Source: Pyrus communis (Eukaryota > Streptophyta > Magnoliopsida > Rosales > Rosaceae). From it: 64,000 nt of DNA. The notes beneath the pieces are model-generated. The model had not been told where the DNA came from. It saw nothing but the letters and a program-made list of their open reading frames with translations, and did no database searches. How positions within the stretch are numbered: position 1 is the first letter of the stretch; every line of letters begins with the position of its first letter. Positions 9,174-18,875 of the stretch are shown piece by piece. The stretch is from positions 15,642,088-15,706,087 of the forward strand of contig NC_084811.1 in the NCBI RefSeq assembly GCF_963583255.1, written 5' to 3'. The translations under genes and the position numbers were made by a program.

Positions 9174-9815
9174 ATGGCAAACTCATCGAACCTTAGCTTG
9201 GAATTGAGCCTTAGCAGTGATACGGGCGCGCCGCGTCAAGGTAACGTATGGCGCCCTTCTTTCTTATCTTCTAACGGTCTTCTTACAGGTGAAGACTCCG
9301 TGATGCAGGACGCCACAACAGCTACAATAGTAGCTAGGAACCTCCTCACTCCAAAAGATAGTAGGCTGCTGTCAGGACGGTCCGATGAGTTGGCCGTTCA
9401 AGAGTCCCTCGCACTTAGTGTTCAGTGTGCGAGTTCTGTGTCCAACATGGGCCAACGCCTGCTTGCCCGCTCCCGTCAGGTGGAATCATTGATGGCAGAG
9501 GTGGAGAGTCTTAAGCAAGAGATCCAGCAGCTTAAGTACGAGAATAGAAGTTTGCATGTGCTTGCAAATAACTATTCGTCGGGCATGAAGAGAAAGCTTG
9601 ATGAGCTTCAAGAATCTGAGGGTCGAATTCACAGTGACCGTCAAAGGCTTGCGGCTTGTCTCCAGAGGCACCTTTTTCCTGGGTCATCCAGCGCTTGGCC
9701 AAGTATTGAGGCCTGGAATGCTCTAGCTCCGATGGCTTCCGCTCCGATGCCTCCCGCTTCTGCGCCTTCCGCTTCTGCGCCTCGTAGTGGGGCTTCACGT
9801 AAACAACCTTTGTGA
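9174..9815 (+). CDS. Antisense ORF of element B: coiled-coil protein with EAR-like motif
   Basis: A 213-residue intact ORF, the most diverged complete copy. The L7-S-L-E-L-S-L13 motif is kept, with D10 replaced by E. Other changes include TG for PV at 17-18, AR for AK at 54-55 and ACLQ for SYLQ near 161-164. Its proline/serine tail is five residues shorter than in A, an in-frame repeat loss. The coiled-coil segment and basic KRK patch are unchanged. The frame is open despite silent and conservative changes along its length, as expected if it was under selection while the family was active. Function unknown. Confidence 0.8.
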   Translation: MANSSNLSLELSLSSDTGAPRQGNVWRPSFLSSNGLLTGEDSVMQDATTATIVARNLLTPKDSRLLSGRSDELAVQESLALSVQCASSVSNMGQRLLARSRQVESLMAEVESLKQEIQQLKYENRSLHVLANNYSSGMKRKLDELQESEGRIHSDRQRLAACLQRHLFPGSSSAWPSIEAWNALAPMASAPMPPASAPSASAPRSGASRKQPL

Positions 9816-9841
9816 AGCTCCACCTTTCTCCATGTTCACCA

Positions 9842-9864
9842 TTTTTTTTTTTTTTTTTTTTTTT
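9842..9864. repeat. T/A homopolymer between convergent ORFs in B
   Basis: A 23-base T run at the same position as the tract at 5383-5403. Confidence 0.85.
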
Positions 9865-9876
9865 ACATAAATAAAA

Positions 9877-11211
9877 TCAAACGGCATGGAATTTATCTTT
9901 GAATGGGCGGTGATACTTGAAATGATCCGGTAATAGTTTAAATTCCATATTGGGTGCCTGAATCATTAACCACATGTTAGTATAAAAGAAAATTGAAATT
10001 CGGGGAGGCGGCTTACCTGTGTGCTCCAAAATGAACTCCAGAATAAACACCCCTTCGAAAGTTATGACTTGTCCCGTGTCATAAAATCCAACTTCCTTGG
10101 GAATTGTGGTTTCAAATATGTCCTCTTCGATGCCTTCTACATCTTCTCCAGCCACTACCTTCTCTTGAATCATTCTTCTTGGTGTACAAAGTCCTTTGAA
10201 GAATTCAACACCATCTAAAACTTGCTGTGTTGCACCAAGAATTTGAATAGCATTTTGCTCCTTTGGGAAGGCTTCCACGATGTCTTTTTTACTCTCTTCT
10301 TGGTTGGGAATCAAAAACCTGCTAGGAAAAGGGACATTGGGTGGAATAACATCAGAATAACATGGAATTGGGACGTCCTTACTGGTGGTGGGTGGTTTAG
10401 AGGGCTTAGGGGGCTGCGGCAAGGGTTGTTCTACCCTTGCCGTGTGCATGTCTTCTTCCTCCTCCTCAATTAGCAGCTCTTCATCCACTTCTAGGCTATG
10501 TTTGGACATTTTTAGGTCAGCTCCAACCTCCATAGCACTTCCCAAAGTGATAGCATTATGGATTTCAAAATCTTCCTTCGAGTTTTCAATAGTTGAGTTG
10601 GAAAGTTCACTTTGCTCTTGAATTTGTTTCATGAACTCCATAATCTGCCCAAATTGCTCGTCCAATTTACCCAACTTCTTGTCTTGATTTTGTTCGTCCT
10701 GCGTCAAAGAGGTTAGTAATTGAAAATTTTTATCATTATCCATGGACATACTTGAACTTGATTGGAATTGTTGTGGGGGAGGTTGTGGTGGCTGCATAGG
10801 TGTTGTATTGAACTCCTCATATGGTTGCCAATATGCTTCTTGTTGAGCCTCCTTGGCTTGATTTTGTGACCCCTGCGCCAAAGAATTTATTTCATTAAGA
10901 ATTTGAATATAATCTATTGGCGAACTTGAATTTAATTGAGCATATTGCATATGAAGTTGTGGTGGCTGCATAGGTCTTGAATAGAACTCCTCATATGGTT
11001 GCCAATATGCTTCACATTGAACTTGTTGATCTTCCCACCATATAGAGTTTGAATGATCCCTCCAATCTCTTTGTGGACATTGATTGGCTTGAAATCCTTG
11101 CCTATATGAAGCACCAAATGTAGGGACACTCTGCATTGTGGTCCTTTCGGCATACGGCGACAATTTAGAAGTAAGATTTGCCAATTGAGCTTGAATGCTA
11201 GCAAAATCCAT
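9877..11211 (-). CDS. Gag-like ORF of element B, divergent subfamily
   Basis: A 444-residue open frame with ATG at 11211. The N terminus (MDFASIQAQLANLTSK) differs from the MALDNAS type. From about residue 50 it rejoins the family: a WW motif, two or three YWQPYEEF blocks followed by PMQPPQ, a short coiled segment with GQIMEFMKQIQEQ, an acidic run, and a C-terminal APNMEFKLLPDHFKY linker. It is longer than the A copy because it keeps an extra Q/P repeat and a segment around residues 310-360. No capsid, knuckle, protease or RT motifs were seen. It is probably the C-terminal part of an Athila/Tat gag. It contains the splice-like segment at 9958-10016. Confidence 0.72.
   Translation of the reverse strand: MDFASIQAQLANLTSKLSPYAERTTMQSVPTFGASYRQGFQANQCPQRDWRDHSNSIWWEDQQVQCEAYWQPYEEFYSRPMQPPQLHMQYAQLNSSSPIDYIQILNEINSLAQGSQNQAKEAQQEAYWQPYEEFNTTPMQPPQPPPQQFQSSSSMSMDNDKNFQLLTSLTQDEQNQDKKLGKLDEQFGQIMEFMKQIQEQSELSNSTIENSKEDFEIHNAITLGSAMEVGADLKMSKHSLEVDEELLIEEEEEDMHTARVEQPLPQPPKPSKPPTTSKDVPIPCYSDVIPPNVPFPSRFLIPNQEESKKDIVEAFPKEQNAIQILGATQQVLDGVEFFKGLCTPRRMIQEKVVAGEDVEGIEEDIFETTIPKEVGFYDTGQVITFEGVFILEFILEHTGKPPPRISIFFYTNMWLMIQAPNMEFKLLPDHFKYHRPFKDKFHAV
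9958..10016 (-). other. Intron-like segment in gag-like ORF of B (59 nt)
   Basis: On the minus strand ACACAG is followed by GTAAGC, then TATACTAAC and ATTCAG before GCACCC. Sequence between the signals differs from A, G and H while the signals are kept. The unspliced frame is open. Confidence 0.4.
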
Positions 11212-11365
11212 ATCTTACTTCTCTAGTACCTAAAATCAAAGAAAGAGAACTAAATCAAATATCAAAAGTAACAACAAACAAAGAAAACAACACTAAGTTA
11301 GAAACTAAAACGAAAACAACTAAACCAAAAAAAAAAAAAGAACCAAGGGATTAGCAAAGTTGCTA

Positions 11366-11384
11366 ATCCCCGGCAACGGCGCCA
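11366..11384 (-). promoter_or_regulatory. Primer binding site, tRNA-Asp type (element B)
   Basis: Same 19-nt sequence as at 6576-6594, 5 nt from the LTR end at 11390. Confidence 0.92.
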
Positions 11385-11389
11385 AAATT

Positions 11390-13374
11390 TGATGCGAGAA
11401 TTATACGCGCATAAATTAAACCCTCTTTTTGACAATTGTAGTATAAGTATAAGTAGGGATCGTTCTGGACCGGGGATTAGGAGGGATTGTTAATCACTTG
11501 GATTTGACTCAAAAACGTAAAAACACAAACTAGACTCAAAGAATGCAAAATTAAAGTTTAAAACACTAAGACAAACCAAAAACAAAAAAAATACTTTTAA
11601 AACATAAACTAAACAGATTCTAAGCACTAAAGAACAAGAAAGTAAAGGGGGGGTTTGATTTGACGAAATTAGCTAAATTGCACAAATTGTAATTAAAGGC
11701 AAAACGTAAATATAAATGTGATGAAAATATGGATGATGGAATAGCCAAGGGGTTCTTCTTCACACATGTTACACTTGCATACAAGATTGATTCTCAGTTG
11801 GTCTTTCGATAAGTTGTGAAACTCAATGCTCCAAGTTAATTAGGTCCGCTTAAATTAACTTTCAGATTTCCCTAAATTCATTGGATTGAATGGAATACGC
11901 ATTACAACCAAATTATTCTTAATCAAAGTCCCTAACTATGGAATACGCATGATAGAGACATTCAACAAAGATCATTAAGTTCAATGAAAATTAGAAGTGT
12001 TGACGAGGCATTCGTTACTATGGAATACGCATGAAACTTATGCCAAGAATTCGTTTAACGCGATTGTTTATAAGCAACCTCCACTACTTGTGAATATAAG
12101 TTCATAACGATTAGGTGAAACTCACTTATATTCTAGCGTCATATTCATGCATGAAAATTAAGCTTGCAATCTCAATGAACATACATAAATAAGTTATCAA
12201 TCAAACAGTTAAACGAATTGAATCCACAACTTATGAAATTCCAACCAAAAGTAATCAATTCATATTGCAAATATAAACATAGTTTCGAATCACCCCCTAG
12301 CTAAAGGCGGTTTAGTTCCTCATAACTTTGAAATCAAAGAAACACCTAAACATTCCAACAACTCAAACTTGAATTGTATGAACGTTTAGGCACTCTTCTC
12401 TTCCATTCCTCATACGTACAAAACAAAGAGAATTAAATTTAAACTTTGAAATCAAAGAAACACCTAAACATTCCAACAACTCACACTTGAATTGTATGAA
12501 CGTTTAGGCCCTCTTATCTTCCTCGTTGTTGTAGCACAAGGTCTAAGGTGAGGTTTGGGGGATTATGGAAATGGATGAGGAGTGGTGTTTGGATTACAAG
12601 GGAATGGATGGGAAGCTCACGGCTAGGGAAGGGAGAATGTGTTTGTAATGTGTTGTGTATGAAATGAGATGTTTGAATGAATGAATGCAAGGGTATTTAT
12701 AGGAGTAGTGGAGGGAACATATGGCTATGTCATTTGTAGGTGAAGTAGGTGGATGTTGTAGGTGAAGTAGGTGGATGTTGTAGGTGAATTAGGTGGATGT
12801 TGTAGGTGAAGTAGGTGGATGTTGTAGGTGAAGTAGGTGGATGTTGTAGATGATTATGAGTGATAAGTGATAAGTGTATGATATGTTAAGTGATAAGTGA
12901 ATGATTATGATAAGTGATAAATGAATGTATGATATGATAAGTGGTGAATGATAAGTGATAAGTGGTGATGATATGTGATAAGTAATGAGTGGTGATGATA
13001 AGTATGGAGCATGTGAATTAACTAATGAAGGAAATGCATGTGCAATGACAATGTGTTAGAATGGATGTGTGTTATGCATGGCATGATTGGGATTAGGAAA
13101 GGTTTTAAATGTCCTAAAACTAAAGAGAACAAGGTTCCAACACTTTGGTCTTCAATTAGGTCTTCAATTTCGTCCAACACTTTGGCTCCAAGCATAAGCT
13201 ATCCATCCTTAGCCCAAAAGTGCTCCAAAAGTCTCCAAAATGCATCTTTTTGCTCCTTTAGCCCTTTGGACCTATAAACACACGAAAATAGCTTAAAGTA
13301 CTAAAATAACTAAAGAAACATAACGTAAATGCACGAGAACAAGCCATTTAAGTCGCATGAATATGCTCCTATCA
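11390..13374 (-). repeat. 5' LTR of element B
   Basis: 1,985 bp from TGATGCGAGA to CTCCTATCA. The minisatellite has five 22-bp units (12736-12845). A tandem duplication of about 115 bp, from the AAACAAAGAGAAT to CACTCTTCTCTTCC region, lies around 12340-12520. Target-site upstream junctions show many GGAATACGCATG repeats, unlike A. Confidence 0.9.
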
Positions 13375-14030
13375 GGGGTTAGGTTTTGACGAATTTAAAC
13401 TAAAAGAACAGATTGTAAGTAAAAGCAAAATGTAAATGTGAATGTGTGATAGAATTGAATGGAATGAAGGCTAGCTAAGGGGTTCATCTCCATACATGTT
13501 ATACTTGCATAATAAAATGATTTCCAATTGCATTTCAATAAACTATGATACTCAACACCCCAAGTTAACCGTGATGCACTAATTAACCTTCAAATCTTCC
13601 TAACTTTATTGAATTGGATGATGCATGCGACAATTCAAAACATTCCCCACAAGTCCTCAACATGAATGCATAGAAGGGGTACAAGCAAGAATCATTACGC
13701 TCTACGAAAATTATAAGTGTTGACGAGGGATTCGTTACTATGATTGCATGAAACTTATGCCAAGAATTTGTTTAACGCGATTGTTTATAAGCAACCTCCA
13801 CTACTTGTGAATATAAGTTCGTAACTATTAGGTGAAACTCACTTATATTCTAGCGTCATATTCATGCATGAAAATTAAGCGCGCATTCTCAATAAACATA
13901 CATAAATAAGTTATCAATCAAACGGTTAAACAAATTGAATCCACAACTTATGAAACGCAATTAGAAGTAATCAAATCAAAATGCAAGCATAAACATATAT
14001 TTCGAATTCCCCCCTAGCCAAGGGGGGTTT
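13375..14030 (-). repeat. LTR H1, first visible segment
   Basis: Middle part of a minus-strand LTR. Its U5 end lies beyond element B and outside the window, and its U3 part resumes at 26282 after complex C. Continuity is shown by the GGTTT duplication on both sides of C. Confidence 0.82.
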
Positions 14031-15307
14031 TGATATGAAAATTAACTTGACACACAAATTAAACCCTATGGATGACAATTGTAGTATATGAGCAAATAGG
14101 GATCGTTCTAGACCGGGGATTAACTAGGGATGCTAACCAATGTGAAATTGACTCAAAAACGTAAAAACAATATTTAGAACACTAAACTAGACTTAATGAA
14201 TGCAAACCTAAAATTTAAAATACTCAAACAAACTAAAAGACTCAAACATCACCCAAAACACTCAAAACTGCCTTAAAAACACTTTCTGGGCAGTTTTGAA
14301 CACTTTGGTGAATTTGGACGAATTTGTGTAACAAATTGAATCAAAACACTTATAAACACAAACTAAGACACTTTCTAACTAAGTTGGATACTAAAGTAAA
14401 GGGGGATTAAGGTTTTGACGAAATTAAATTAAATGCACAGATTCTAATTAAGGGCAGATTGTAAAAACGAAATTGATGAAATAGAATGATGAGAAACTAG
14501 TTAGAGGGTTCCTTATCCACACATGAACATATGCATATAATTTGATTCCCAGTTATGACTTCAACAAACGATGAATGACAATGCTCCAAGTTAATTAGGT
14601 CCGCTTAAATTAACTTTCAGATTTCCCTAGATTCATTGGATTGAATGGAATACGCATTACAACCAAATTATTCCTAATCAAAGTCCCTAACTATGGAATA
14701 CGCATGATAGAGACATTCAACAAGGATCATTAAGTTCAACGGAAATCATAAACATCGACTAGGCATTCATAACTATGGAATACGCATGTTAATCCAGCCT
14801 AGGGTTACTAAACACAATCGTGACTAGCGATTTTTACTACTCATGAATATAAGTTCATAACGATTAGGTGAAATTCCCTTATATCCTAGCATCAAGTTTA
14901 GGCATGCAAATTAAGTGTCGACCCTCAACCCACATACATAAACAAGTTCTTAATCAAAACAGAAAAGTAAACCACATCTAAAGTTCATGAATTCATAACT
15001 GGAGTAAATCAAATCATAACCAACATATGTCCATGGCTTCAAACTTTCCCCTAACTAATTAGGGGTTTAGCCACTCATGATTACAACAAACTTAGAGAGT
15101 AATAACAAAGTAAACATTGAAAACAAGAACGAAGAACACCTAAAAATCCCAACAACTCAATCTTGAATTGTATGAACGTTTAGGCCTCTTCTCCTCTAGT
15201 TGCTGCAACACAAGGGGTTTTGGTGAGTTTTGGGGGTTATGGATGATGTAGAATGATGTGTTTAGGGTAGGGATGGATGTAGGGGAAGGCAAGGAGTGTT
15301 TTTGGGC
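14031..15307 (-). repeat. L2 LTR, truncated at inner end
   Basis: It runs from TGATATGAAAATTAAC through the U5/R part and stops abruptly at TTTTTGGGCA, where the pol frame begins. Bases 14312-15307 match 24605-25600 directly and 19556-20551 inverted. About 680 bp of U3 are missing. Confidence 0.85.
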
Positions 15308-16989
15308 AAAGGAAGGAAAAGAGGCCGCATGTTATCTATTATGCCTCTCGGACTTTAAATGATGCACAATTGAATTATTCTACCACTGAAAAAGAACTTC
15401 TTGCTGTTGTGTTTGCTTTAGATAAATTCCGTTCTTATTTGCTTGGTACTAAAGTTATTATTTATACTGACCATGCAGCATTGAAGTATTTGTTCACCAA
15501 GAAGGAGGCCAAACCACGACTCATTCGTTGGATGCTTCTTCTCCAAGAGTTCGATATCGAAATCCGGGACAAGGGAAGTGAAAACGTGGTGGCTGACCAC
15601 TTGAGCCGTATGGTGCATAAGGAGGATGCCGTGCCTATCATAGAGACATTCCCAGATGAGCAACTGATGTCCGTCAAGGTAAGTGAACCGTGGTATGCTG
15701 ATTTGGTGAATTATTTGGTGTCTAAACATGTTCCTAGTGAATTACTTAAACACCAATGTGATAAATTAAAGAAAGAGGCACGGTTTTATGTGTGGGATGA
15801 CCCGTATTTATGGAAATATTGCCCTGACCAAGTTATACGTAGGTGTGTGCACGATTCTGAGTTTAATGCTATTCTAACCTTTTGTCACACTTATGCTTGT
15901 GGGGGACACTTTGGCACTCAAAGAACAGCACTTAAGGTGTTAGAATGTGGTTTCTATTGGCCTACCATCTTTAGGGATGCTAGAACATTTTGCATGTCTT
16001 GTGATAGATGCCAAAGAACGGGCAATATTGGTCCTAAACAACAAATGCCGCAAACCCCCATTTTTAGTGTTGAAATCTTTGATGTTTGGGGTATTGATTT
16101 TATGGGTCCCTTTCCTTCGTCACATGGGTTTCTTTATATATTGCTTGCTGTGGACTATGTGTCGAAATGGGTGGAAGCAAAAGCCACCCGAACTAATGAT
16201 TCTCGAGTGGTTGCAGATTTTGTGAAAACTAACATTTTTGCAAGGTTTGGAATGCCACGAGTGCTAATCAGTGATGGAGGTTCCCATTTTTGTAATCGAA
16301 CCATCGAGGCATTGCTCAAGAAATACAATGTCACGCATAAGGTGGCCACACCTTATCATCCTCAAACGAGCGGGCAAGCCGAGGTTTCGAATAGGGAAAT
16401 CAAGCAAATTCTTGAGAAGACCGTGGGGCCTACAAGGAAGGATTGGAGTTTGCGCTTAAACGATGCATTGTGGGCGTATCGCACTGCCTACAAAACTCCC
16501 ATTGGGATGTCACCTTTTCGGCTCATCTATGGGAAGCCATGCCATCTTCCCGTCGAACTAGAGCATCGTGCACATTGGGCCGTCAAAACGTTCAATATGG
16601 ACCTTGATGCCGCAGGTTTACATAGGAAGCTTCAATTGTGTGAGCTTGATGAAATCCGAAATGAAGCATATGAGAATGCCCGGATTTACAAGGAGAAAAC
16701 GAAGGCATTCCATGACAAGATGATTCGTGCCAAGACGTTCTCTATTGGGCAGAAAGTGTTGTTGTTCAATTCTCGCCTTCGGTTGTTTCCGGGTAAGTTG
16801 CGTTCCAAATGGGTTGGTCCTTTTATTGTCACTAATGTTTTCCCTCATGGTGCAGTGCAAATCAAAAGTTCAAGGACGCAGCAAGAATTCAAAGTGAATG
16901 GGCATCGATTGAAGCCCTATTACGAGACGTTTGAGGAGCATGTCGTGGAGGAGGTACCCCTCCATGCCGTGGAACCTAGTCAAGCTTAA
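15304..16989 (+). CDS. pol: Pol fragment: end of RT, RNase H and integrase of Athila/Tat Ty3/gypsy
   Basis: The open frame begins inside pol ([20 protein letters not shown]), has no genuine start, and ends at TAA 16987-16989. Numbering from the codon at 15370, the RNase H segment has E7, D34 in [10 protein letters not shown] and D76 in VADHLSRM. The integrase zinc-binding motif is H173/H180 with C211/C214. The catalytic triad is D243 (WGIDFMGP), D302 (LISDGGSHF) and E338 ([10 protein letters not shown]), with 35 residues between the last two, i.e. DD35E. A GPY/F-type module (KWVGPF, ~481-486) follows, with no chromodomain after it. All visible catalytic residues are kept. The first RNase H aspartate, RT, protease and gag are absent. 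It is the only pol in the window and is on the strand opposite to the outer LTRs of C. Confidence 0.93.
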   Translation, partial: GQRKEKRPHVIYYASRTLNDAQLNYSTTEKELLAVVFALDKFRSYLLGTKVIIYTDHAALKYLFTKKEAKPRLIRWMLLLQEFDIEIRDKGSENVVADHLSRMVHKEDAVPIIETFPDEQLMSVKVSEPWYADLVNYLVSKHVPSELLKHQCDKLKKEARFYVWDDPYLWKYCPDQVIRRCVHDSEFNAILTFCHTYACGGHFGTQRTALKVLECGFYWPTIFRDARTFCMSCDRCQRTGNIGPKQQMPQTPIFSVEIFDVWGIDFMGPFPSSHGFLYILLAVDYVSKWVEAKATRTNDSRVVADFVKTNIFARFGMPRVLISDGGSHFCNRTIEALLKKYNVTHKVATPYHPQTSGQAEVSNREIKQILEKTVGPTRKDWSLRLNDALWAYRTAYKTPIGMSPFRLIYGKPCHLPVELEHRAHWAVKTFNMDLDAAGLHRKLQLCELDEIRNEAYENARIYKEKTKAFHDKMIRAKTFSIGQKVLLFNSRLRLFPGKLRSKWVGPFIVTNVFPHGAVQIKSSRTQQEFKVNGHRLKPYYETFEEHVVEEVPLHAVEPSQA

Positions 16990-17000
16990 ACGGAGGTACC

Positions 17001-17050
17001 GTCCGGCTGGAAGACGTTAAAGCAAGCGCTTCTTAGGAGGCAACCCATGT
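17001..17050 (+). other. Conserved post-pol box (GGAGGCAACCCA)
   Basis: Just after the pol stop lies GTCCGGCTGGAAGACG, then AAGCGCTTCTTAGGAGGCAACCCATG. A close version is present in element F at 42371-42417, on that element's sense strand. Similar GGAGGCAACCCA boxes are remembered from other plant Athila-type elements. Role unknown. Confidence 0.6.
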
Positions 17051-17215
17051 GTTGAAACACGAGAAGAACGAACTTTCACTCCAAACCCAGATTTGCGTCC
17101 CTAACCTATCTCTTTATTGCTATTACTTTGCCATTTGTGTTATGTTTGCTAGTTGTGTTAGTTGATTGTTTTTGTGTTAATCTAAGTTTGAAACATTGAG
17201 GACAATGTTTGGTTT

Positions 17216-17228
17216 AAGTGTGGGGGGG
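17216..17228 (+). promoter_or_regulatory. Internal PPT-like box 1
   Basis: AAGTGTGGGGGGG, near-identical to the PPT next to the 3' LTR. Conserved in G (46816-46828) and, inverted, in A and F. Confidence 0.5.
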
Positions 17229-18014
17229 TAAACAAGCTGTTTTTGCATGAAATTCGTGGGATTTTATCACCTATCACTTCACATGTTGTTTCTCACCGTT
17301 TTAAAGTGTTTTTAGTGTGTTTTGATGTGTTTTAGTGTCATATAACAGAAAACCTTAGAAAAATTCGAAAAAGTTTGAAAAATACCAAAAAGAGTCGTTT
17401 TTGAGTCATTTTTGTGTTTTAGGGTACCTTCCAACACAATGATGAGGATTTGGTTTTAAATTACATGACTATTATAGAATGTTGTAAACATGGCTGGAAG
17501 TTGATTTATGCTTGGTTATGGTTATAGCTTATGAATTCACATGTAATTACAAAGAGAAAATCTGTTTTTGTAACATGCTTGAACGAAGGAACTTAAACTA
17601 AAGCTACATCCTTGTGAGACTTGAGCCTATAACGTTATTTGGAGAGTATAAATCTGTGATTTCTTGTTTTCCAAAGTCGTTGCATGATCTCATCATTCTT
17701 TGCTTGGTTGCTACTTGGAATGCATTTCATTATAGTTCCAAATACTAGAACTCATGCCCAATTCATTCAAAGCATGATATTGATTGCATAACATACAATA
17801 AGATGAAGTTGTTAGTCAAGCCAAAGCCAAAAAGCCTATCCCTTTTCACATGTATTGTAGGATTACCCCTTTTGAGCCTTTTTCAAGCTTATTTTCTTTG
17901 TTAACCACATTATCCTCACCTAGCTTAGATTAGGACTTTCCATACCCTTGTTCTTAAAGGATAGTGAAGCATGACTTAGAATGAACTCCTTTTGATCAAT
18001 ATATTGCAGAAAAT

Positions 18015-18028
18015 AAGTGTGGGGGGAA
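18015..18028 (+). promoter_or_regulatory. Internal PPT-like box 2
   Basis: AAGTGTGGGGGGAA about 800 bp after box 1 and 850 bp before the true PPT. Conserved in G (47663-47673). Confidence 0.5.
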
Positions 18029-18860
18029 GATAATAGGGCACGGCCAAAGAATGAAATAAAGAAAAAAAAAAAAAATCCTCGAGCAAAGTGTTGAAAAGAA
18101 AGAAAAAGAGTTGAAAAATAAGTGAGAATGATCTCACAAGTATTGGTTATTGAAGGAAGGGTCCAAAAGAGTGAATTTGACCCTAATTGTGCATGAATCT
18201 TCCCTTGTGTTTAAAAGTTGATTTCTGCCATTAAAAGTGAGTTTAAGTGTCAATTTCATTACTTTGCTTCCTATTGCTTTAAGAACCTTTGTTTGTCCTT
18301 TGCTTTTCCTTGTTAGCCATTACCCTTAGCCCCGTTACAACCCTCAACTTCTATCTTGATGTTATGTATTCAATATGTGGAGTTTGAATTTGGTATGAGC
18401 ATATGGAATCACTGGTTCTCGTTCTAAGTAGTAGCATTCCATTCATGAGATCATATTCATGTCATTGTCGTAAATCCAGAAAATGCTTTCTTTGATATAA
18501 CATATGTGAGTGTTAGAATTCATATTTACATCAATCTCCTCACATATACCTAGTGTAGGGTGTGGAGTTAGAAAATCTGTGTGAAAATTGAGTGCATTCT
18601 AGTAAGGAATTGAGGGAATTCTCTAAGGCATGTTACTACATTCAAAATGATGTTTTAATTGATTAAATGTGAACTAGTGAATGGTAACTATGATTAAGTG
18701 TTTGTTGAAGTGTAAAGAAAGCTAAATGTTGTGGGAATGATGTTCTATATTGAATCATGTTCGTTTGAAATCCCTGAGATACATGTTGGAAGGTTTAGAT
18801 TGTGTTTTGTTTTGTTTTTGGTTTCTTTTGTTTTGTTTTGCTCGAGGACTAGCAAAAGCT

Positions 18861-18875
18861 AAGTGTGGGGGAATT
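18861..18875 (+). promoter_or_regulatory. Polypurine tract of the pol-bearing element
   Basis: AAGTGTGGGGGAATT directly precedes the LTR terminus TGATAGGAGC, after the family-specific CTCGAGGACTAGCAAAAGCT. Confidence 0.85.

Larger units (their letters stand above)
8924..13374 (-). mobile_element. Element B: non-autonomous LTR element, internal part and 5' LTR
   Basis: Minus-strand element with 5' LTR (13374-11390), PBS, a gag-like ORF of a divergent type and the antisense ORF. Its 3' half lies beyond the plus LTR inserted at 8924 and is outside the window. It sits inside the minus LTR H1, which resumes at 13375 with GGGGT, the predicted TSD. Confidence 0.85.
17051..18860 (+). other. 3' noncoding region of the pol-bearing element
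   Basis: No gene seen. From about CAGATTTGCGTCCCTAAC (17089) it is collinear with the 3' regions of A, F and G. It includes two internal PPT-like boxes at 17216-17228 and 18015-18028. This shared 3' region links the pol fragment to the non-autonomous elements as their probable mobilising partner. Confidence 0.75.

Noticed and set aside
15370..16989. Start of pol at the TTG at 15370 or a nearby ATG
   Set aside because: Homology to RT/RNase H continues upstream in frame to about 15304, so the gene is a 5'-truncated polyprotein and has no true start here.
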